From NCBI GenBank assembly GCA_900550925.1, contig URTU01000082.1, positions 1 through 8,354 on the forward strand: DNA of 8,354 bases, in the 5' to 3' direction. This document shows positions 4,797 to 8,354 of this stretch, piece after piece. Every line of letters starts with the position of its first letter. The stretch's first letter is position 1. The position numbers were made by a program, and so were the translations under genes. This DNA is from an uncultured Alistipes sp. GTDB taxonomy: Bacteria > Bacteroidota > Bacteroidia > Bacteroidales > Rikenellaceae. Below the pieces are notes generated by a model that had not been told where the DNA came from, did no database searches, and saw nothing but the letters and a program-made list of their open reading frames with translations.

Positions 4797-5252
4797 ATGG
4801 ATCATAAACTTGTTGAACAGATAATGCAGGACGAAGACAGCCGCATGATGCTTACATTGAGCGCTGCGGACTTGCGCGAGTTTGCTGCCACCGTAGCAGA
4901 TAATGTTGGGCGCCGGTATGCTGAGCATACGGTATCGGAGATTCGGGCCGTTATGGGCGACAAGATGCGCTACTGCACCCGCAAGGAAGCGATGGATTTA
5001 TTGGGGATAAAGTCATGCGCTACCTTGCCTATGTGGGCCAAGAAAGGATACCTTGTTCCTTGCAGAGTTGGAGGGAAAAATTTATATTTGCGAGAGGACA
5101 TCGAGCGCATGAAGAATGACCGCGAAAAATATACATCTCGCCAAAATGTCGCCAATGCGCAAAAAGAAGAATCGGCAATAAGCTGTGATACAACAAATTG
5201 CCGATCTGAAAAAGTAGTGGATAGGGGATTCGAACCCCTATGTCGTGCGTGA
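4797..5252 (+). CDS. Excisionase-like helix-turn-helix protein, C-terminus running into tRNA-Glu
   Basis: 151 residues from the ATG at 4797. The frame also opens at an ATG at 4731 with a good GGAG upstream, adding 22 residues encoded by the terminator region; I prefer 4797 because MDHKLVEQIMQDEDSRMMLTLSAADLREFA looks like a natural start of the soluble domain. Residues 58-106 (RYCTRKEAMDLLG, then MWAKKGYLVPCRVGGKNLYLREDIERM) form a MerR/excisionase-type winged helix (HTH_17), common next to integrases in Bacteroidetes elements, where it directs excision or regulates. Residues 126-139 are encoded by the tRNA terminator hairpin, and residues 140-151 (VVDRGFEPLCRA) plus the stop by antisense tRNA-Glu. 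The natural C-terminus therefore depends on the integrated state, and the excised form may encode another tail. Expression must pass the upstream terminator. Confidence 0.75.
   Translation: MDHKLVEQIMQDEDSRMMLTLSAADLREFAATVADNVGRRYAEHTVSEIRAVMGDKMRYCTRKEAMDLLGIKSCATLPMWAKKGYLVPCRVGGKNLYLREDIERMKNDREKYTSRQNVANAQKEESAISCDTTNCRSEKVVDRGFEPLCRA
5161..5205 (-). terminator. Terminator of tRNA-Glu
   Basis: ATCGGCAAT (5171-5179) and ATTGCCGAT (5197-5205) are a perfect 9-bp inverted repeat with a 17-base loop. On the minus strand it lies 9 bases after the tRNA 3' end and is followed by TCTTCTTTTT (5170-5161), so it reads as a leftward intrinsic terminator. The tRNA 3' end itself is also followed by CTTTTT. 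The hairpin sits inside the 3' end of the HTH ORF on the other strand. Confidence 0.7.
5215..5252. other. Putative attachment site (element end) in the tRNA-Glu 3' half
   Basis: The 3' half of tRNA-Glu (T-arm and acceptor stem) is the common crossover target of integrases, and phage-type genes begin exactly beyond it. The core length cannot be set, because the second copy would lie at the other end of the element, outside this window. The interval given is only the part of the tRNA covered by the HTH ORF. Confidence 0.4.
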
Positions 5253-5286
5253 GAGGCACGTATCCTAACCCTTAGATGAATCCACC
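5215..5286 (-). tRNA. tRNA-Glu (anticodon CTC)
   Basis: 72 nt on the minus strand, folding as a standard cloverleaf. The acceptor stem is GGTGGAT with ATCCACT (first pair G-T) and discriminator A. The anticodon stem CGTGC/GCACG encloses the loop CTCTCAC, anticodon CTC for Glu codon GAG. The T-arm is AGGGG-TTCGAAT-CCCCT. The D-arm resembles that of other tRNA-Glu genes. CCA is not encoded. It has a clear Bacteroidetes promoter upstream and a hairpin terminator downstream. Its 3' end points toward the phage-type genes, the usual orientation for tyrosine-recombinase integration into a tRNA, and the gene is intact. Confidence 0.96.
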
Positions 5287-5303
5287 GAGTTTGTTTTGTG
5301 GTG

Positions 5304-5335
5304 CAAAAGTACGACGCTTTTCCTAATCTTCCAAA
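5304..5335 (-). promoter_or_regulatory. Promoter of tRNA-Glu
   Basis: On the minus strand: TTTG (5335-5332), 20-base spacer, TACTTTTG (5311-5304), a full match to the Bacteroidetes sigma-ABfr promoter consensus, ending 18 bases before the tRNA 5' end. The rest of the 216-base gap up to the next gene (5287-5502) shows no ORF of note and no clear terminator for the leftward membrane-protein gene. Confidence 0.85.
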
Positions 5336-5502
5336 TATTTCGACCGCTTTTTTCGCCTGAAGCGCAAGTAACTCCTCTTGAACGGCTTTCAGATGATGAT
5401 TGCGGTTTGTTTGCCGCCGGCCGGTTTATGCCGATACAGGGGATAGCGGGAATATGCTGGTCGGGCTACAGCAGGGAAACTGCACGGAGAGGCTTTGGGG
5501 GA

Positions 5503-6783
5503 CTACTCTTCGGCCGGCATCGGGTGTCGGGTGACGAGGATCTTGTCGATGCGGGCCCCGTCCATGTCGACCACCTCCAGCGTAAACTCGTTCCATGTAA
5601 TGCTTTCGCCGGATGCGGGGATATGTTCGAGCTTGTCGAGCAGCAGTCCGCTGACGGTGTTGTACTGGCCGGGGGCATAGGTCTGCTCCAGTCCGAAGTA
5701 TGCCAGGAAGTCGTAGAACGGACATTGTCCGTCGACAAGGCAGCTGCCATCCTTGCGCTGGATAATTTCTGGTTCTTCGCGCTCTTCGGGCATCGACCCG
5801 ACGAGTGCTTCGAGAATGTCACGCAACGTAAAGATGCCCTGCGTAACGCCGAATTCGTCGCAGATGACGCCGTAGTCGATCTGGTCGCGGCGGAGCCGTT
5901 CGAGTGCATTGTATACCTCCATGCCTTCGTGGAAGAATTTTGCCGGATGCATTATCTTGTCGAGCGAGAAGTCCGGATCGTTCAGGTGGGCGAAAATATC
6001 CTTGAGCAGGACGATTCCGGAGAGTCGGTCGATATTTCCTTCGGCTACGGGGTATCTGTTGTGCGGGTGTTCATTGACGAGTTGTCGGATCTGACCCGGG
6101 GACATCGAACGGTCGATCCAGACCACGTCGTTTCGGTGTGTCATGATCGAGCCGACGGTACGGTCGCCGAGCGAGAAGACACGGCCGACAATCTGTTGTT
6201 CGACCTCCTGGACTTCGCCGCTTTCGGCGCCTTCGCGGATTATGGATCGAATCTCGTCTTCGGTAACCTTGGCGCCACCCTCCTTGAGCTTCAGCAGGCG
6301 GGTTATCCCGACGGTGCTGCGCGAGAGTATCCACACGAACGGCGATGCGATCGTCGAGAGGGCCTTCATCGGCCCCGAAACGATCTTGGCAACGTTTTCG
6401 GCAGCATTCATGCCGATTCGTTTTGGGACGAGTTCGCCGAATATCAGCGTGAGATATGTTACGATGACCACTATGACGATTTGGGCTATTGTGGTAGCGG
6501 TGCTCAGCGGGATGCCGATATCGGCGAGTGCGGCACCGAATTTTGCAGCGAGCGTGTCGCCCGAGTAGATACCCGTGAGGATGCCGATAAGCGTGATTCC
6601 GATCTGGATGGTCGAGAGGAACTTGTCGGGATCCTTGGCGAGTTTTAGGGCCCGTTTTGCGGCGGTGTTTCCTTGCCGGGCCTGGGTGTCGAGGTTGGAT
6701 TTTCGGGCGGATATCATTGCTATCTCCGACATTGCGAATATACCGTTGAGCAATATCAGCGCAATAATGATTATGATCTCCAT
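5503..6783 (-). CDS. CNNM/DUF21-CBS-CorC_HlyC family membrane protein (hemolysin-like, putative Mg2+/divalent cation transporter)
   Basis: 426 residues, a normal length for the family. Residues 1-190 are the DUF21/CNNM transmembrane domain: hydrophobic segments at about 2-20, 55-75, 98-117 and 134-154, with the family hallmarks NGIFAMSEIAM (13-23) and FGELVPKRIG (115-124). Two CBS motifs follow, at about 209-268 (GSIMTHRNDVVWID through GIVLLKDIF) and 275-330 (MHPAKFFHEGMEV through FGVTQGIFTLRDILEALVG). The C-terminal CorC_HlyC domain is at about 342-420. The family (CorC, YtfL/PaeA, TlyC, eukaryotic CNNM) is membrane bound and linked to magnesium or other cation efflux, with the CBS pair sensing adenine nucleotides; the older 'hemolysin' name is misleading. 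It is a single gene with its own promoter, convergent with the phage module but separated from it by the tRNA. The exact substrate cannot be read from sequence. Confidence 0.94.
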   Translation of the reverse strand: MEIIIIIALILLNGIFAMSEIAMISARKSNLDTQARQGNTAAKRALKLAKDPDKFLSTIQIGITLIGILTGIYSGDTLAAKFGAALADIGIPLSTATTIAQIVIVVIVTYLTLIFGELVPKRIGMNAAENVAKIVSGPMKALSTIASPFVWILSRSTVGITRLLKLKEGGAKVTEDEIRSIIREGAESGEVQEVEQQIVGRVFSLGDRTVGSIMTHRNDVVWIDRSMSPGQIRQLVNEHPHNRYPVAEGNIDRLSGIVLLKDIFAHLNDPDFSLDKIMHPAKFFHEGMEVYNALERLRRDQIDYGVICDEFGVTQGIFTLRDILEALVGSMPEEREEPEIIQRKDGSCLVDGQCPFYDFLAYFGLEQTYAPGQYNTVSGLLLDKLEHIPASGESITWNEFTLEVVDMDGARIDKILVTRHPMPAEE

Positions 6784-6811
6784 AAATTGTTCAGAGGGTT
6801 GGTTCCGTTTG

Positions 6812-6842
6812 CAAAGATAAACATTGTTTGGGGATTGGCAAC
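6812..6842 (-). promoter_or_regulatory. Promoter of the CNNM/CorC gene
   Basis: On the minus strand: GTTG (6842-6839), 19-base spacer, TATCTTTG (6819-6812), matching the Bacteroidetes consensus. It lies 28 bases upstream of the ATG, giving a short leader of roughly 20 bases. Confidence 0.8.
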
Positions 6843-6936
6843 AACGGGCCGCACAATCGTGCGTAACGGATGCTGACGTGATAGCGGCGAGAGGGTGGAT
6901 GCGGCGGAATCAGACGATTGAATGAAGCCGGGGTAT

Positions 6937-6984
6937 GTATATAAACATTACGTCCGCTGCCAGTCTGGCTACGGACGTAATGTT
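6937..6984 (-). terminator. Long hairpin after the iron-sulfur subunit gene
   Basis: A perfect 13-bp inverted repeat, AACATTACGTCCG (6944-6956) and its complement (6972-6984), encloses a smaller GCCA/TGGC stem, giving one long imperfect hairpin. On the minus strand, 36 bases after the frdB/sdhB stop, it is followed by TATATAC, a weak U-tract. It probably ends the frd/sdh operon; the stem could also protect the mRNA 3' end. No gene lies in the rest of 6843-7019. Confidence 0.6.
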
Positions 6985-7019
6985 GTTTACAGCCGAACGG
7001 CTCGGCCTGTGCAACGCGA

Positions 7020-7763
7020 TCAATCCTTGAATTTCGCAGAGAGGAATTCGCGGTTGAGGCGAGCGATGTGGGTTATCGAGATCGACTTCGGGCATTCGGC
7101 CTGGCATGCGCCGGTGTTCGTGCAGTTTCCGAAGCCGAGTTCGTCCATCTTTGCGACCATAGCCTTTGCGCGGCGTACGGCCTCTACGCGGCCCTGGGGC
7201 AGTTTGGCGAGCGACGATACGCGGGCTGCGACGAAGAGCATGGCCGAACCGTTCTTGCAAGTTGCGGCGCAGGCACCGCAGCCGATACAAGCTGCAGCAT
7301 CCATCGATTCGTCGGCATCGGCCTTGGGAATCGGAATGGCATTGGCATCGATAGCGCTGCCGGTGCGTACCGAGATGAATCCGCCGGCCTGGAGGATCTT
7401 GTCGTAAGCGCTGCGATCGACTACCAGGTCCTTGATGACGGGGAATGCGGCCGAACGCCACGGTTCGATTGTAATTGTTTCGCCATCCTTGAACTTGCGC
7501 ATGTAGAGCTGGCAGGTTGTTACGGCCGATTCGGGGCCGTGAGCATGGCCGTTGATGTGCATCGAGCACATGCCGCAGATACCTTCGCGGCAGTCGTGGT
7601 CGAATACGACGGGTTCCTCACCCTTGTGCACCAGGTCATTGTTGAGGATGTCCATCATTTCGAGGAACGAGGTATCGGGGGAGATATCTTTTACTTCGTA
7701 TGTTTTGAATCCGCCCTTGCTTTTAGCGTCTTTTTGACGCCATATCTTTAATGTAAAGTTCAT
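7020..7763 (-). CDS. frdB: Succinate dehydrogenase/fumarate reductase iron-sulfur subunit
   Basis: 247 residues. It carries electrons between the flavoprotein and the membrane cytochrome b/quinone site in the Bacteroidetes fumarate reductase/succinate dehydrogenase complex, on the cytoplasmic face of the membrane. All cluster ligands are visible: Cys58, 63, 66 and 84 for the [2Fe-2S] ferredoxin-like N-terminal domain (CREGICGMC); Cys159, 162, 165 with Cys224 for [4Fe-4S]; and Cys169, 214, 220 for [3Fe-4S] (CIGCGACAATC and CTNTGACQAECPKSI). It follows the flavoprotein gene by 31 bases in the same direction and is last in the operon, ahead of a hairpin terminator. The length fits the three-subunit epsilon-proteobacterial/Bacteroidetes type with a diheme cytochrome; the cytochrome gene should lie right of the window. 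Whether it works mainly as fumarate reductase or succinate dehydrogenase cannot be decided here; anaerobic gut Bacteroidetes use it as the former. Confidence 0.96.
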   Translation of the reverse strand: MNFTLKIWRQKDAKSKGGFKTYEVKDISPDTSFLEMMDILNNDLVHKGEEPVVFDHDCREGICGMCSMHINGHAHGPESAVTTCQLYMRKFKDGETITIEPWRSAAFPVIKDLVVDRSAYDKILQAGGFISVRTGSAIDANAIPIPKADADESMDAAACIGCGACAATCKNGSAMLFVAARVSSLAKLPQGRVEAVRRAKAMVAKMDELGFGNCTNTGACQAECPKSISITHIARLNREFLSAKFKD

Positions 7764-7794
7764 TGTTCTAAAAAATTAAAGTGTGTACGTCAAA

Positions 7795-8354
7795 TCAGTC
7801 TTTATAGTTACGCTGTGCGGGATGAACGAATTCGAAGTTCAGCGGCTCCTTGGTCATTTCGGGCTCCTTGTCCTCGCCCTTGTACTCCCAAACGGCTGCA
7901 TATACGAAGTTTACGTCATCGCGTTTAGCTTCACCCTCTTCGGTCTGGTGTTCTACGCGGAAGTGGCCGCCGCAGGACTCCTCACGCAACAGGGCGTCGC
8001 GGGCCATCAGTTCGCCGAGTTCGAGGAAGTCACTCAGACGCAGAGCCTTTTCGAGTTCGACGTTGAAGCTGTCGGCGGTGCCGACCAGTTTCAGATCCGA
8101 CCAGAACTCCTTGCGCAGAGCTTTGATTTCGGTAATGGCCTTTGTGAGGGACTCCTTGGTACGGGCCATTCCGACATTCTCCCACATGATGTGGCCGAGG
8201 CGTTTGTGAATATCGTCTACCGACTGCTTGCCCTTGATTGCGAACAGACGTTCGATCTTTTCGCGGACACCCTTTTCGGCCTCGTCGAATGCGGCGGTCG
8301 AGGTGTCGACCTTCGGGGCCTGGATCTTGTGCGAGAGGTAGTCGCCGATGGTGT
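7795..8354 (-). CDS. frdA: Succinate dehydrogenase/fumarate reductase flavoprotein subunit, C-terminal part (5' end beyond window)
   Basis: Only the last 185 residues are in the window. The frame runs in from the right edge (TIGDYLSHKIQAPKVDT, then an EKGVREKIERLFAIKGKQS stretch) through LGHIMWENVGMARTKESL to the stop at 7795-7797. The segment around HIMWENVGMARTKESL and the later SDFLELGELMARDALLREESCGGHFRVEH are the conserved helical C-terminal domain of SdhA/FrdA, including the RxES-type stretch. The FAD-binding and catalytic domains are outside the window. In the complex it interconverts succinate and fumarate at FAD. The C-terminus (VHPAQRNYKD) looks complete. It precedes the iron-sulfur subunit gene by 31 bases, as in other Bacteroidetes. 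Confidence 0.94.
   Translation of the reverse strand, partial: TIGDYLSHKIQAPKVDTSTAAFDEAEKGVREKIERLFAIKGKQSVDDIHKRLGHIMWENVGMARTKESLTKAITEIKALRKEFWSDLKLVGTADSFNVELEKALRLSDFLELGELMARDALLREESCGGHFRVEHQTEEGEAKRDDVNFVYAAVWEYKGEDKEPEMTKEPLNFEFVHPAQRNYKD

Larger units (their letters stand above)
1..5214 (+). mobile_element. Prophage or phage-like integrated element, partial (early/replication module)
   Basis: A continuous rightward run of phage-type genes (YqaJ nuclease, DUF4373 organizer, DnaC-like loader, PAPS-reductase-family protein, VRR-NUC nuclease, DNA methyltransferase, excisionase-like HTH) ends exactly against the 3' end of a tRNA-Glu gene. Beyond it, gene direction switches and the genes are host housekeeping genes. 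Gene overlaps and spacing are operon-like. No structural, lysis or integrase gene is visible, so the rest of the element must lie left of the window, or it may be a remnant or a satellite. The left boundary is unknown. The right boundary at the tRNA 3' end is inferred from layout, because no second copy of the attachment core is in view. Confidence 0.75.

Noticed and set aside
5060..5090. Plus-strand TTG-N20-TATATTTG promoter match inside the HTH gene
   Set aside because: It fits the Bacteroidetes consensus but lies inside a coding region and would drive transcription only into the antisense of tRNA-Glu; most likely chance. It also shows that the motif alone is weak evidence.
5296..6648. 450-codon plus-strand ORF opposite the CNNM/CorC gene
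   Set aside because: Shadow of the minus-strand gene: it lacks any family features, while the opposite strand encodes a complete DUF21-CBS-CorC protein with a promoter.
6852..6865. Small palindrome CGCAC-AATC-GTGCG upstream of the CNNM/CorC promoter
   Set aside because: Only a 5-bp stem with no T-tract and no link to a gene end; not distinguishable from chance.
7068..7751. 227-codon plus-strand ORF opposite the iron-sulfur subunit gene
   Set aside because: Antisense shadow; the minus strand has all eleven cluster cysteines in the canonical pattern.

Overview
The window looks like a piece of a Bacteroidetes chromosome, probably a gut Bacteroidales or Alistipes-like organism, carrying one end of a prophage or phage-like integrated element next to a tRNA-Glu gene. 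The taxon call rests on three things. Host promoters match the Bacteroidetes pattern (TTG or TTTG, 19-20 bases, TAnnTTTG) upstream of the tRNA and of the CBS-domain membrane protein. The host genes include a Bacteroidetes-style succinate dehydrogenase/fumarate reductase flavoprotein and iron-sulfur pair. The phage genes are of families common in Bacteroidetes phages.

Positions 1-5214, all rightward: a compact phage early (replication and DNA metabolism) module. In order it holds the C-terminal part of a YqaJ/lambda-exonuclease-type recombination nuclease, one or two small unknown genes, a DUF4373 (Lin1244/Lin1753-type) replisome-organizer-like protein, a DnaC-like AAA+ helicase loader, a PP-loop PAPS-reductase-family protein with cysteine motifs, a VRR-NUC nuclease, an adenine DNA methyltransferase with a shortened DUF4942-like tail, a doubtful small ORF, and an excisionase-like helix-turn-helix protein. 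Genes overlap or abut, as in one operon. The organizer gene holds four copies of ATTCCGGAA at exact 21-base spacing followed by an A-rich tract, just before the helicase-loader gene. This resembles the lambda O/ori/P arrangement and is the best origin candidate.

Positions 4528-4800 are unusually dense in signals. A minus-strand promoter-like element faces a stable UUCG-loop hairpin with a T-tail, which could make an antisense RNA of about 40 nt. On the plus strand a hairpin holds a GGAG in its loop and an ATG in its stem. It is followed by a strong intrinsic terminator ending six bases before the likely start of the helix-turn-helix gene. This layout suggests that the gene is controlled by read-through or attenuation.

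Positions 5215-5286 are tRNA-Glu(CTC) on the minus strand. Its 3' end faces the phage module, as expected if the element integrated into the tRNA 3' end. The helix-turn-helix ORF runs through the tRNA terminator hairpin and stops inside the tRNA gene, so its last 12 residues are antisense tRNA sequence. No integrase and no second attachment copy lie in the window.

Positions 5287-8354 are ordinary host chromosome, all leftward: a CNNM/DUF21-CBS-CorC membrane protein with its own promoter, then the iron-sulfur subunit and the C-terminal part of the flavoprotein subunit of succinate dehydrogenase/fumarate reductase, with a hairpin terminator after the iron-sulfur gene.
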